This document shows positions 17,615 to 26,561 of a stretch of DNA of 64,000 nt, piece by piece. Below the pieces are notes generated by a model. That model had not been told where the DNA came from. It saw only the letters and a program-made list of their open reading frames with translations, and did no database searches. How positions within the stretch are numbered: the first letter of the stretch is position 1; the number at the start of each line of letters is the position of its first letter. The translations under genes and the position numbers were made by a program. Source of the DNA: Labrenzia sp. VG12 (GTDB lineage: Bacteria > Pseudomonadota > Alphaproteobacteria > Rhizobiales > Stappiaceae); NCBI RefSeq assembly GCF_002237595.1, contig NZ_CP022529.1, positions 248,001-312,000 of the forward strand. The letters are read 5' to 3'.

Positions 17615-17872
17615 CTAGCGGTTGTCGAGTTGAGCGCGGACCCTTTTCAACCCGAGTTGGGTGATGCGATAGGGGCCGCTGTTTTTCGACGAAATCAACC
17701 GCTTGTATTTCAGTTTATGAAACAGGTGCGGCGTGCACCCGCCCCAGAACCAGCCGTCCCGGGTAACGGTTTCATGATTTAGGATGCGGCCGTTCTCGTC
17801 CTTTTCAACGAGAATGTAGCCGCCTTGAGCCAACAGGTGCAGAACCCGCTGCTCGGCTTTGGAAATGTCCAT
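17615..17872 (-). CDS. yjhX: UPF0386 / YjhX (TopAI)-like protein
   Basis: 85 residues beginning MDISKAEQRVLHLLAQGGYI and ending LKRVRAQLDNR. Length, the EQR-LH-LA-GG opening, the CT-x5-KLK core and the RAQxDNR end match E. coli YjhX. The E. coli protein (TopAI) inhibits DNA topoisomerase I and is neutralised by the GNAT antitoxin YjhQ. I start at the ATG at 17872; upstream in-frame sequence is not family-like. No yjhQ homologue is adjacent, so this copy is either an orphan or a non-toxic homologue. Fold: probably a winged helix. Confidence 0.88.
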   Translation of the reverse strand: MDISKAEQRVLHLLAQGGYILVEKDENGRILNHETVTRDGWFWGGCTPHLFHKLKYKRLISSKNSGPYRITQLGLKRVRAQLDNR

Positions 17873-18297
17873 TGATGCTGAGAAGCCTGACTGAACATCA
17901 ACCGCTGCAGTCCATCCCCATTGGCGGCCTGGAGTCACAGGCACCTGTGCATTCACGGCTCCGGGGGCGAATGCCTGTTCGGCAGTCCGGACGTGTGCCA
18001 ATGGCGGCATTGTCTGTTGCGGTTGGTGCAAACACAATCGGTCAGCTGCCGCAGCTAGACGCATGCAGCGCTGTGTTGTGATCCCGGCTCTTCTTGGCCG
18101 GGCTTTACCGGGACTGTTTAGATCCGCGCATAAAACCTCTCAATTGATGCGAGAGCGTCTATCACGAGAGCGGAAGCCTCACAATGGCAGGGTTTGAGAG
18201 TGTCCAGGTTTTGCGCGGCCCCTGTTGCAAAATTGCCCCGAATTTTGGGCCGGGACAGGTCTTGACGCCGGAAAGGCTGGGTTTTCCGAAAAAAACG
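17873..18297. other. Gene-free stretch between yjhX-like and zinc-ribbon genes
   Basis: No supported gene. It contains a GC-rich hairpin CCCGGC (18083-18088) / GCCGGG (18097-18102) and otherwise unremarkable sequence. It should include the promoter of the leftward yjhX-like gene and the end of the leftward zinc-ribbon gene. Confidence 0.5.
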
Positions 18298-18552
18298 TCA
18301 GCTGCGTTCCGCCGGCCAATAACCGTTGTCAGGGTTTCTGGAAACGGCGACGGCTTTCACGTCTTTCGAGCCGCAGGCGCTACATTTCAGTGTTTCGCTC
18401 AAAGCGGAAATTTTCTGGTCCCCGGCATACCGCGCTGCACTCATGTAGCGGAACCGGCCACAATGGCCGCAAAGTATAGCAAGACGACGGTCGGTCTCAC
18501 ACAATACTTGGACGGTTGGGTCTTCTTTCTCAATCGTGGAAAGTAAAGCCAT
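18298..18552 (-). CDS. Small zinc-ribbon protein of unknown function
   Basis: 84 residues with two Cys pairs, CGHC near residue 28 and CSAC near 58, an arrangement expected to bind one zinc ion in a ribbon. The segment between (GRFRYMSAARYAGDQKISAL) resembles small alphaproteobacterial proteins whose first knuckle is followed by a short amphipathic helix. No ribosome-binding site is obvious before the ATG at 18552. Function unknown; nucleic-acid or protein binding would be the usual guess. Confidence 0.65.
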   Translation of the reverse strand: MALLSTIEKEDPTVQVLCETDRRLAILCGHCGRFRYMSAARYAGDQKISALSETLKCSACGSKDVKAVAVSRNPDNGYWPAERS

Positions 18553-18661
18553 GTAATTAAATCTTGTTGCTTGGCAATGGGATCGGGACGAATGCCGTCA
18601 TTCGGCAATCTTAGTATTTCAAACTAGCACAGGTTGTCTGGAAGTAAAGGGATAAATATTT

Positions 18662-18681
18662 ACATGAATAGCTATTCATGT
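18662..18681. promoter_or_regulatory. Perfect 20-bp palindrome
   Basis: ACATGAATAGCTATTCATGT is its own reverse complement over all 20 bases. It lies 110 bases upstream of the leftward zinc-ribbon gene and 228 bases upstream of the rightward membrane protein gene. It looks like an operator for a dimeric regulator. Confidence 0.6.
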
Positions 18682-18689
18682 TCTTTCGC

Positions 18690-18707
18690 TTACGAAAACT
18701 TTCGTAA
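18690..18707. promoter_or_regulatory. 18-bp palindrome (second of a pair)
   Basis: TTACGAAAACTTTCGTAA has perfect 8-base arms around AC. It begins nine bases after the 20-bp palindrome, about one helical turn and a half away centre to centre. The two differ in sequence, so they may bind different proteins. Confidence 0.55.
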
Positions 18708-18909
18708 TATTGTGCGCTGTTTCTGTCTTTTTCCGTAGATGTTGTTTGATGTGCAGTGCGAAGCGGCGGGCTGGCAACCTTGGCAATTGAGCCGGTTCTT
18801 CGGTGCGCTGCAAACCTGAATAGAGATCATATGCGTTGTCCGGGAAATGGGTAACCGGTCGGTAAGATTGTGCCTCGCCTTTTGACATCGGGGACGTTAT
18901 GAGAGGCCC

Positions 18910-19212
18910 ATGACGATGCTCTCAGACACTTGGCTGGATCTGCTTGGCCTGTCCGGTCTTTTGAACCCGTTTGCGCTGCTGATTGGCGCTTATCTTGGCT
19001 GGCGTGCCGACCGGCTGCAGAAACTCTGGATCGCCGGTTTCGCGGCGGCGGCACTGTCGCTTATCCTGGAAGCTGCTGTAGGCATGCTGCAATTGCCTCA
19101 GCCGATCTCTCAGGACGCGGGGGCTCTTGCCATGTTCCCCTTCCGGTTTGCCGGAGGGTTTCTGGTGGCGCTTGCAGCCTTTTGGCTCAGCCAGCGTCGC
19201 AAGCGCGGCTGA
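18910..19212 (+). CDS. Small integral membrane protein of unknown function
   Basis: 100 residues with three hydrophobic stretches, about 10-32, 38-62 and 75-95, ending in a positively charged tail SQRRKRG. The loop WRADRLQKLW after the first span suggests a cytoplasmic side. I recognise no named family. ATG 18910 follows GAGAGG. It is transcribed alone, convergent with the DUF6455 gene 19 bases downstream. Confidence 0.7.
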   Translation: MTMLSDTWLDLLGLSGLLNPFALLIGAYLGWRADRLQKLWIAGFAAAALSLILEAAVGMLQLPQPISQDAGALAMFPFRFAGGFLVALAAFWLSQRRKRG

Positions 19213-19231
19213 GCGCGATCTGGAGGCTGGT

Positions 19232-19480
19232 CTACGAACGCCAGCTGTTGAACAGCTCTGCGTTCGGGCAGGCGTCCAGCGCCTGATCGGCACCTTCAGA
19301 ATTTACGTCCAGCCATTTCCGGCAGGTTTCCGTTTCCGAGCAGTTGATGCAGCGAAAGGCTGCGGCCCGGATTTCGGCATCTGAATGCGCCGCAGTGGGC
19401 AGGTGTTTCATTGCACCGATCGTATCAAGCATTCTGCCCATCAACTCGGCGCGCTCATTCAGGCGATCCATCCAATTCAA
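19232..19480 (-). CDS. DUF6455 family protein
   Basis: 82 residues from a TTG start at 19480, chosen because AAGGAG lies seven bases before it; an ATG at 19498 precedes the ribosome-binding site. The protein has MGRMLDTIGAMKHLPTAAHS, then AAFRCINCSETETCRKWLD and CPNAELFNSW. The conserved pattern with four Cys residues matches DUF6455, a small alphaproteobacterial family of unknown function. The Cys set could bind a metal or cluster. Confidence 0.8.
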   Translation of the reverse strand: MNWMDRLNERAELMGRMLDTIGAMKHLPTAAHSDAEIRAAAFRCINCSETETCRKWLDVNSEGADQALDACPNAELFNSWRS

Positions 19481-19720
19481 GCTCGGTCTCCTTGACATAT
19501 GGAGCTTCGGTGCTGTTGCGGCGCTGCTGTCTGGTTACGGGCCGGAAAGCTGTTACCGATTGTCGCTCAAATCTGAGGCAACGGCGGCAGGCGTGCCTTG
19601 ATCCGTGTCAACTCTGGGATTTCTTTAAGAAACCGGCCATACTCACAACCTATGATTCCCGGACCCTGGGCTTTGGCCTGAGGACCTGCAGGCGAAGTGC
19701 CTTCACCCGGAGAAGGTGTG

Positions 19721-22239
19721 ATGGTTGAAACAGTGAGAGCGTCGACGCTGCCGCAGGGGGCTGCCAACGGTGCCGCTGCCTCCCAGCTCGAGCCGGGGAC
19801 CGAGCTGAAGGCGCGCGTGGAAAGCAATCTGCCTGGTGGTGTCGTCCGGCTGGCGACAGCCGACGGCAAGGTCGACTTGCGCGTTTCCGCCCCCTTGCCG
19901 ACCAATGCGGAGGTGACCGTCACTGTTTCCGGCAGCAAGCAGCAGCCAACCATCCTGATCACGCCCGACAAAGGCGCAGCCCCTCCGGCGCAGCAGCCAG
20001 CAGGCTCCGGGCAACGCCAGGGTGGCACTCAAATTCAGGCGCCTCCGACCCAGGGCGGGTCGGCGCAGCCTGCGCCGGCCCTGCCGACGGTTGCCGCGCA
20101 TCCGGTTGTTACCGCCACACCAACGGGGGCACATCTGGTTCAGGTCCTGCCGGCCAGTGTGCCGTTGGCTCAAGGTGGTAGTCCGCAAGGCCAGGTGCCC
20201 GTGTCCACCGGGGCTCCGCTCTTGCAAACACCAGCAGGACAATCGCTCCTGTCCGGGCAGGCACCGCTACCAGCTCAAGGTCAGGCTGCTCCGGCAAGCG
20301 CACCGCAGCAAACAGGGGCGCCTCCGGTTCAGGCTCAACCGGCGTCCTTGAACGGACCGGTTGCTTCTGTCGGCACACCGACTGCCACCTCCAATCAGAT
20401 CCTGCCCCAGGCGACTGGCGCAAGCGCAACGCCGCCGCAGGTGGGAGGAGCGCCAGCTGCGCCAAACGCGCCGGGCACTGCTGCAACCGTGCAGGCCGCT
20501 CCACCTGCCGGCGGACAGATATCCTCCAGTGGAACCCAGACCGGTGCGCCACAAAACACGTCCGTGGCAACCGGAGCGCCGACAAACCTGGCCGGTACGG
20601 CGCCAACGGCCCCGCCGGGGTCTGTTTCAGGTGTGGCGGCTGGTGCTGTTTCGACGATCCCATCACCGGCCGCGGCTGTTCCCGGGTCTCAATCCGGCTT
20701 GCCGCCGCAGCCATCGGCTCCGCCTGCGTCGGCGACAGGGGCTCTCCCGTCTTCATCGGTAACCCCTCCTCAAGCGACGGGGCAGCCGGGCCAAGCCCCG
20801 GGTTCTCTGCCGGCCTCGGGGCCGATCGGGGCGGGTGGCGCAGCTCCATCGGGGACATCCGCCGCCGGACCAGTGCCTGGCACGCCGCCGCAGGCGGCTC
20901 CCGCGCCGCCGAATTCTGCGATCCAAACCACATCGCCGGTCCAGTCGGGGCAAGCAGGCGTGAGCACGGCGGGCTCGCCCGCGTCCTTGCAGAGCCCCGC
21001 GCCGGCTGGTGCCCTTTCGTCGGGTCCCCCTGCTGCCCCATCAAATGCACCTCCTGCGCCGGCGTCCTCCGGCCCGGCTCCGCAGGTTACCGGTACCGCG
21101 ACCACTGCCCAATTCGTTTCCCAGGCTGCGGGTTCGAATGCTGCGCTCGCGACGCTGACGGCAGGCACCGGTGGTCTCGGTCAGCAACCGGGAGCTCCAC
21201 CAGTCCGGATCCTGCCCGGGCAACCCTATCAGCAACTTGGCGGCCAGGCGCTCGGGGGGCTGCGACGCAAGTGTCCAGCCAGCCGGCCGCGCCCTCCGGT
21301 CAAGGACCTGTGGCGCAAATTGCAGGCGCGCTGACCCAGCCATTGAGCGAACAACAGGCTGGTCTCACCAGTCTCTTTGCGCAGATCGGCACCCTGATGA
21401 GTGCGCAAAATGCCGGAAGTGTGAGCCTGCCGGACTCCGTGACCAAAGCCATGCAGCAGATCCTCGGGCTGAGGCTCAACCTCTCCGGCGGTCCGACAGC
21501 AGGCGATTTTCAACAGGCGGTGCGCCAGTCCGGCCAGTTCCGGGAGGCGCAACTGGCACTGCCGGGAAACTCGGGCGGTGCGGTTCCGGATCTGAAATCG
21601 GCCTTGCTCTCCTTAAAGTCCCTGCTGCAACAGCTTGGACACCGCCCGGAGATCGCGCGTCCTGCGGGACAGCCGGCCGCGCCCTCCCGCCACACGCCGC
21701 CTCAAGGTCAGGCGCCGCAATCGGCGAGCGGATATTGGGCGGGCGCGGCCCCGCAGAACCTGCAGGCGCTGCTCAAGGAAACGGATGCGGCACTTGCGCG
21801 CCTGCGGCTCACGCAACTTGCCAACACAGGTCTTGCCCGTGAAAGCGGGCCACAAGTGGCGGCCAAGCCCATGGACGTGGTGCTGGAGCTGCCGCTCGCG
21901 CTGGGGCAGGAAACCGCGGTCATGCAGATGCAGATCGGCCGGGACGGGGCCGGCAATCAGACGGATGACGAAAGCGAACCCGCGTGGCGGCTCAGATTTG
22001 CGCTCGACCTGACTGCCACAGGCCCGCTGGAAGCCGCAATTTCGCTACGTGGCGGCGGCACCTATGCCAGCCTATGGGTCGAACGCAAGGACACGTTCGA
22101 CAATCTGAACGCCGTCCGGGAGACCATGGAGGCCGCCTTTGCCGATGCGGGGCTCGACCTGCAGGAACTACGGCTGGTGCGTGGCCTGCCGCCGAAGACT
22201 GCTGCCTATTACGGCGCCATGATCGACCGGCAATCATGA
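19721..22239 (+). pseudogene. fliK: FliK-like flagellar hook-length control protein, split by a frameshift in a G6 run
   Basis: Frame one runs 19721-21334 and frame two to 22239. Adding one G to the run at 21254-21259 fuses them into about 839 residues (GGQALGG|AATQVSSQPAAP). About residues 95-500 are extremely rich in Pro, Ala, Gly, Gln and Thr, as in FliK ruler regions. The C-terminal 150 residues (VVLELPLALGQETAVMQMQI, SLRGGGTYASLWVER) form the compact FliK-type specificity-switch domain. ATG 19721 follows GGAGAAGG. The following gene encodes an FlhB-like tail, FliK's known partner type. No other flagellar genes are in the window. The break may be a sequencing error. Confidence 0.78.
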
Positions 22240-22252
22240 AGGGACGTTTGCT

Positions 22253-22534
22253 GTGAACCAGAGTGACACAGACAAGAAACTGGCGGTGGCCCTCAAATAC
22301 GAGAACGAGGGTGCGCCGGTTGTCACGGCAAAGGGGGCTGGAACGGTTGCCGAGCAGATCGAGCGGCTGGCGCGGGAAGCCGGCGTTCCGATCGAACAGA
22401 ACCCGATGATGGCCGAGGCCCTGTCGCAGATCGAAATCGATCAGGAAATCCCGGTAGAGCTTTATCAGGCCGTTGCTGTGCTGGTCGGTTTCATCATGCG
22501 CACCGGCGTGGCGCAGCACCCACCGCGCTCCTGA
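22253..22534 (+). CDS. FlhB C-terminal-domain-like protein (FhlB type)
   Basis: 93 residues resembling only the cytoplasmic tail of FlhB/YscU: KLAVALKYENEGAPVVTAKG, then GVPIEQNPMMAEALSQIEID and IPVELYQAVAVLVGFI. The NPTH autocleavage loop of full FlhB is absent. In flagella the FlhB tail switches export specificity after contact with FliK, so an adjacent FliK-like gene fits. Starts at GTG 22253, after GAAGGGA, 13 bases past the fliK-like stop. The role of such free-standing tails is not established. Confidence 0.87.
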   Translation: MNQSDTDKKLAVALKYENEGAPVVTAKGAGTVAEQIERLAREAGVPIEQNPMMAEALSQIEIDQEIPVELYQAVAVLVGFIMRTGVAQHPPRS

Positions 22535-22716
22535 TCGGCACCTTATATTGTCGCCAGGCACGTTCCACTGTGCGAAAGCGCTGCCGACGGACAAGGAAAC
22601 CCTTGCAGCGCGGCCAATTCCCGACTAGGTCATCAGTCTGCCAATTGTTCGCGCCGCAGCAAACCTGCCTCGCTGTGGTTCCGCGCGAAATCGAACGAAC
22701 AGGATTCTTGACGAAA

Positions 22717-24198
22717 ATGACGATTGTCGACGTACGCACACCCGATCCGAAGAAATTCATCAAGGGCGCGACCGGCGACTGGGAAATCGTGATCGGCATG
22801 GAAGTCCATGCCCAGGTCACGTCCGACGCCAAGCTCTTTTCCGGTGCCTCGACCGAATTCGGCAAGGATCCCAACGGCAATGTCAGCCTCGTTGACGCGG
22901 CCATGCCCGGCATGCTGCCTGTGATCAACGAGGAATGCGTGCGACAGGCGATCCGCACCGGCCTGGGCCTGAAGGCCGAGATCAACCTGAAATCCGTGTT
23001 CGACCGCAAGAACTATTTCTATCCGGATCTGCCGCAGGGCTACCAGATCTCCCAGTTCAAGCAGCCGATTGTCGGCGAAGGCAAGATCCTTCTGGACATG
23101 CCGGACGAGCAGGTCGAGATCGGTGTCGAGCGACTGCACCTGGAGCAGGACGCCGGCAAGTCGCTACACGACCAGCACCCGTCCATGTCCTTTGTCGACC
23201 TGAACCGGTCCGGCGTCGCTCTGATGGAGATCGTGTCCAAGCCGGACCTCAGGTCCGCGGATGAAGCCAAGGCCTATCTCGGCAAGCTGCGCACCATCCT
23301 GCGCTATCTCGGCACCTGTGACGGCAACATGGACCAGGGCTCCATGCGCGCCGACGTCAACGTGTCGGTCCGCAAGCCGGGCGGTGAATTTGGCACGCGC
23401 TGCGAAATCAAGAACGTCAACTCGATCCGTTTTGTCGGCCAGGCGATCGAATATGAAGCGCGCCGTCAGGTCGCGATCCTGGAAGATGGCGGTTCGATCG
23501 ACCAGGAAACCCGGCTGTTCGATGCCGTCAAGGGCGAAACCCGGTCCATGCGCTCCAAGGAAGAGGCGCATGACTATCGCTATTTCCCGGATCCCGACCT
23601 GCTGCCGCTGGAATTCACGCAAGATTTTGTCGATGACCTGGCCCAGCATCTGCCGGAACTGCCGGATGACAAGAAAAACCGCTTCATCAGCGACTATGGC
23701 CTGACGGCATATGACGCCGACATCCTGGTCGCTGAAAAGGCGTCTGCCGATTTCTTCGAGCAAGTGGCCAAGGGCCGCGATGCCAAGCTTGCTGCCAACT
23801 GGGTGATCAACGAGCTCTTCGGCCGCCTCAACAAGGAAGGCAAGGATCTTGCCACCAGCCCGGTCTCTGCGGCCCAACTCGGTTCCATCGTCGATCTGAT
23901 CAAGGACGGCGTCATTTCCGGCAAGATTGCCAAGGACCTTTTTGAAATTGTCTGGACCGAGGGCGGCGATCCGGCGGCCATCGTCGAAGACCGCGGCATG
24001 AAGCAGGTCACCGACCTCGGCGCGATCGAGGCGATTGTCGACGAGATCATCAGCGCCAACCCGGACAAGGTTGAGCAGGCGAAAGCAAAACCAGGCCTTC
24101 TCGGCTGGTTTGTCGGCCAGGTGATGAAACAGTCCCAGGGCAAGGCCAATCCGCAGGCTGTCAGCGACATGCTGAAACAGAAAATCGGCCTGGAATAA
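22717..24198 (+). CDS. gatB: Aspartyl/glutamyl-tRNA(Asn/Gln) amidotransferase subunit B
   Basis: 493 residues. WEIVIGMEVHAQVTSDAKLF near residue 20, the GatB core (SMRADVNVSVRKPGGEFGTR, then CEIKNVNS) and DYRYFPDPDLLPLEF are diagnostic. The C-terminal YqeY-like domain ends NPQAVSDMLKQKIGLE. GatB carries the kinase/tRNA-binding part of the GatCAB complex that converts Glu-tRNA(Gln) or Asp-tRNA(Asn) to the amidated form in the cytosol. gatC and gatA are not adjacent. I use ATG 22717; upstream in-frame codons are not family-like. Confidence 0.97.
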   Translation: MTIVDVRTPDPKKFIKGATGDWEIVIGMEVHAQVTSDAKLFSGASTEFGKDPNGNVSLVDAAMPGMLPVINEECVRQAIRTGLGLKAEINLKSVFDRKNYFYPDLPQGYQISQFKQPIVGEGKILLDMPDEQVEIGVERLHLEQDAGKSLHDQHPSMSFVDLNRSGVALMEIVSKPDLRSADEAKAYLGKLRTILRYLGTCDGNMDQGSMRADVNVSVRKPGGEFGTRCEIKNVNSIRFVGQAIEYEARRQVAILEDGGSIDQETRLFDAVKGETRSMRSKEEAHDYRYFPDPDLLPLEFTQDFVDDLAQHLPELPDDKKNRFISDYGLTAYDADILVAEKASADFFEQVAKGRDAKLAANWVINELFGRLNKEGKDLATSPVSAAQLGSIVDLIKDGVISGKIAKDLFEIVWTEGGDPAAIVEDRGMKQVTDLGAIEAIVDEIISANPDKVEQAKAKPGLLGWFVGQVMKQSQGKANPQAVSDMLKQKIGLE

Positions 24199-24224
24199 AC
24201 ACGGCACAATTGGAGGAGACAGTC

Positions 24225-24599
24225 ATGGCGGTCACATTGCCGATCACCGGAGCCTGCCATTGCGGTGCTGTCTCCTACGAAATGAAAATCCAGCCTCGGT
24301 TCGCCGTGGAGTGCAATTGCTCGGTCTGCCGCAGTCTCGGCACGGTCTGGGGACACGGCGAGGCGGGCGACATCACCGTGACCGCGGTTCCCGAAGCGAC
24401 CCTCAGCTATTCCCGCGGTGACAAGGAACTTGCCTTCCACACTTGCCGGACATGCGGCTCGACCACCCATTGGGAAGCCATCAAGGGCGACGCCAAGGGC
24501 CGCATGGCCGTCAATCTGCGTCTTGCAGCGCCCGGGACGATCGAAGAGATTGGCCACCGTCATTTTGATGGGGCTGACACGTGGACCTTTCTGGACTGA
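24225..24599 (+). CDS. GFA-family (glutathione-dependent formaldehyde-activating-like) protein
   Basis: 124 residues from ATG 24225, with GGAGGA nine bases upstream. The zinc-binding Cys groups are all present: GACHCGAVSY near residue 8, CNCSVC near 31 and CRTCGS near 76. GFA-fold proteins bind zinc and were first described as glutathione-S-hydroxymethyl-forming, although most members have no proven activity. It is 26 bases after gatB and may be co-transcribed. A second, decayed GFA gene lies at 39.9 kb. Confidence 0.88.
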   Translation: MAVTLPITGACHCGAVSYEMKIQPRFAVECNCSVCRSLGTVWGHGEAGDITVTAVPEATLSYSRGDKELAFHTCRTCGSTTHWEAIKGDAKGRMAVNLRLAAPGTIEEIGHRHFDGADTWTFLD

Positions 24600-24655
24600 C
24601 GCCGGCAATTCTGCTCTGCTTGCGGCCCGCGCATTCGGGTCAAGAGGGAGATTGA

Positions 24656-25276
24656 ATGCAGGACCATCTTGCCAGCCTGCTTTTGGCGCTCGGGATCTTT
24701 TGCGCCGGTTTCGTCAGTGTCGGGCCCAATATCCTGTCCGTTATCGGGACGTCGATGGAAAACGGCCGGGCTGCCGGCTGCCGTCTTGCGTTGGGGATAG
24801 GTATTGGGGCAGGCGTGTGGGCATCTTTGACCGTCGCAGGGCTGACGGCCCTGGTTGCGTCCTACGCCCATGCGATTACACTTCTGAAATTCGTCGGAGC
24901 CGCTTATCTCCTCTGGCTTGCCTTCCGTGCCTTCCGGTCGGCCGCCTCCGCCGGGACGGACCTTACCACCAGCGTCGCAAGCGGTCACAATCTGACATTG
25001 AAAGGGTTCTCCATCCAGATGACCAATCCGAAAGCGGCGCTGCACTGGGTGGCGATCGTGGGTATCGGACTGGGAGGGGACGCGCCATTGTGGTCCGGTC
25101 TGACACTGATTTTTCTCTGTACGGTTCTGTCGATATTCGGACACATGGCCTACGCGCTCACGTTTTCGACCCAGACAGTCGTGCGTTTCTATCGTAGGGG
25201 CCAGCGCTGGATCAGCGCCGCACTGGGTTTGTTCTTTTCGTTCGCCGCCTTTAAGTTGGCGACCTTTCGACCCTAG
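24656..25276 (+). CDS. LysE-family exporter
   Basis: 206 residues with about six hydrophobic spans. The first contains GIFCAGFVSVGPNILSVIGT, the LysE/RhtB P-N motif, and the second ALGIGIGAGVWASLTVAGLT. The middle includes AAYLLWLAFRAFRSA and QMTNPKAALHW, both typical. Such proteins export amino acids or related metabolites from the cell. ATG 24656 has AGAGGGAG five bases upstream. Substrate not deducible. Confidence 0.92.
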   Translation: MQDHLASLLLALGIFCAGFVSVGPNILSVIGTSMENGRAAGCRLALGIGIGAGVWASLTVAGLTALVASYAHAITLLKFVGAAYLLWLAFRAFRSAASAGTDLTTSVASGHNLTLKGFSIQMTNPKAALHWVAIVGIGLGGDAPLWSGLTLIFLCTVLSIFGHMAYALTFSTQTVVRFYRRGQRWISAALGLFFSFAAFKLATFRP

Positions 25277-25424
25277 GATCAGGTCTCGTTGATTTGATCG
25301 AACTGGCGCAACAGACGTCAACGAGTTGCGAGGAAAAGCGCGAAAAGCAAGCGTCTTGCCCGGCTGGGCGATTTGACAATGCGTCCTGACCATCGTTCGA
25401 CATAAGACAAGTCAACTCGCTATA

Positions 25425-26363
25425 TCAGGAGAGTTCCTGTCCTCCGGCGCCGCCTCGGGAAAGCTGCCGCTCCCTGTAGAACATGTAGAGCCCGGCTGCG
25501 ACGATGATCGCAATGCCGGTCAGGGTGGCGCGGTCGGGGACATCCGAGAAAACAAAATAGCCCAAGAGGCTGGCCGACAGGATTTCCAGATACTGCAAGG
25601 GTGCCAGCGCACCTGCCGGCGCCAGCCGAATGGCCTTGGTCGCCAGCAATTGTGTGACTGTGCCTATCAGGCCGAGAACGATCAGCAGCGCCCAGTCGAC
25701 GGGCGCGGGCGGCGTGAGTGCGAGAAAGGCAATGTTCAGCGGTGCGCCCAGGCCCATGGCGGCAACAATCGCAACAGCCCCTGAACAGCACATCCAAAAC
25801 TGCAGCGCAAGCGGCGTTTCCCTGGCGTTCTGGGCCCGTGTGAGGGTAAACACGATTGCGACAAAGATGGCCGACAAAAAGGGCAGCAGAGCCGCGGCGC
25901 CAAACTGCTCAAAGCTGGGCCGCGTGACGATAAGGGCGCCGGAAAAGCCGACGGCAACGGCCGTTATCCGCCTCAGCCCGAGCTTTTCACCCAGAAACAC
26001 CGACGCAAACAGTGTCAGCAGGAAGGGCGAGACGAAGTATATGGCCGAGGCGTCGGCGAGTGGCAGCAGCGTGACAGCCCAGAAATAGGACAGCGAGGCA
26101 GAGGCCAGGAGCACGCCGCGCAACACCTGAGAAACTGTTGGAACAGGCAATCTGCTGGATCCACTGAGGGAGAAGAAGGCAGCAAGAATCAATATCTGGA
26201 CCAGGAGCCGGGCCAGGGTGATCTGACCCGGTGCCATCTGCGACCCGAGCGATTTTGCGATCGCATGGGAGATGGGTGCGGTCAGAACCGCAACGGCCAT
26301 GAAGATCATGCCTTGTTCGAGGCCGCTTGCCGCTGGTTTGAGGGGCCGGACATCAAGGGCCAA
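25425..26363 (-). CDS. DMT-superfamily (EamA) transporter
   Basis: About 312 residues, ten hydrophobic spans in two EamA repeats. The first begins MIFMAVAVLTAPISHAIAKS, and the conserved SLSYFWAVTLLPLADASAIY lies near residue 85. These drug/metabolite transporters move small organic molecules across the inner membrane. I choose TTG 26363, six bases after GCGGAG; an upstream TTG at 26423 would add 20 residues with no family likeness. It is divergent from the GT39-like gene. Confidence 0.88.
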   Translation of the reverse strand: MALDVRPLKPAASGLEQGMIFMAVAVLTAPISHAIAKSLGSQMAPGQITLARLLVQILILAAFFSLSGSSRLPVPTVSQVLRGVLLASASLSYFWAVTLLPLADASAIYFVSPFLLTLFASVFLGEKLGLRRITAVAVGFSGALIVTRPSFEQFGAAALLPFLSAIFVAIVFTLTRAQNARETPLALQFWMCCSGAVAIVAAMGLGAPLNIAFLALTPPAPVDWALLIVLGLIGTVTQLLATKAIRLAPAGALAPLQYLEILSASLLGYFVFSDVPDRATLTGIAIIVAAGLYMFYRERQLSRGGAGGQELS

Positions 26364-26561
26364 GGGAAACTCCGCAATCTGGAATGGGCCCGAAGCGTAG
26401 CGATGCAGTCCTTTCCTGACCAATCAATGATTGTGACCTTGACCTTCAGGAGGATTGATCGATGACAGTCTGGCCGGCGCCAGGGCGTATTGCTGGGCAT
26501 CCTTGCGGAAATGCGCTAAAGGGCGCAGGACCCTTTGTTTTGATCTGACTTGCTGAGTCGA

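Larger units (their letters stand above)
18553..18909. other. AT-richer gene-free stretch carrying two palindromes
   Basis: No supported gene. A 70-codon leftward frame at 18676-18888 has no family features and its end runs into the palindromes. The base composition drops around 18600-18720. It probably holds the promoters for the leftward zinc-ribbon gene and the rightward membrane protein gene at 18910. Confidence 0.5.

Noticed and set aside
18676..18888. 70-codon minus-strand frame in the palindrome region
   Set aside because: No ribosome-binding site, no family likeness, and its end overlaps the palindromes.
20109..21050. Minus-strand frames opposite the Pro/Ala-rich part of the fliK-like gene
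   Set aside because: Low-complexity GC-rich coding leaves all six frames open; the plus-strand product fits FliK.
20000..21200. Apparent repeat array in the fliK-like gene (CAGGC/GCGCC-rich triplets)
   Set aside because: Not a CRISPR or true tandem repeat; it reflects codons for Pro, Ala, Gln and Gly without a constant unit. No CRISPR array was seen anywhere in the window.
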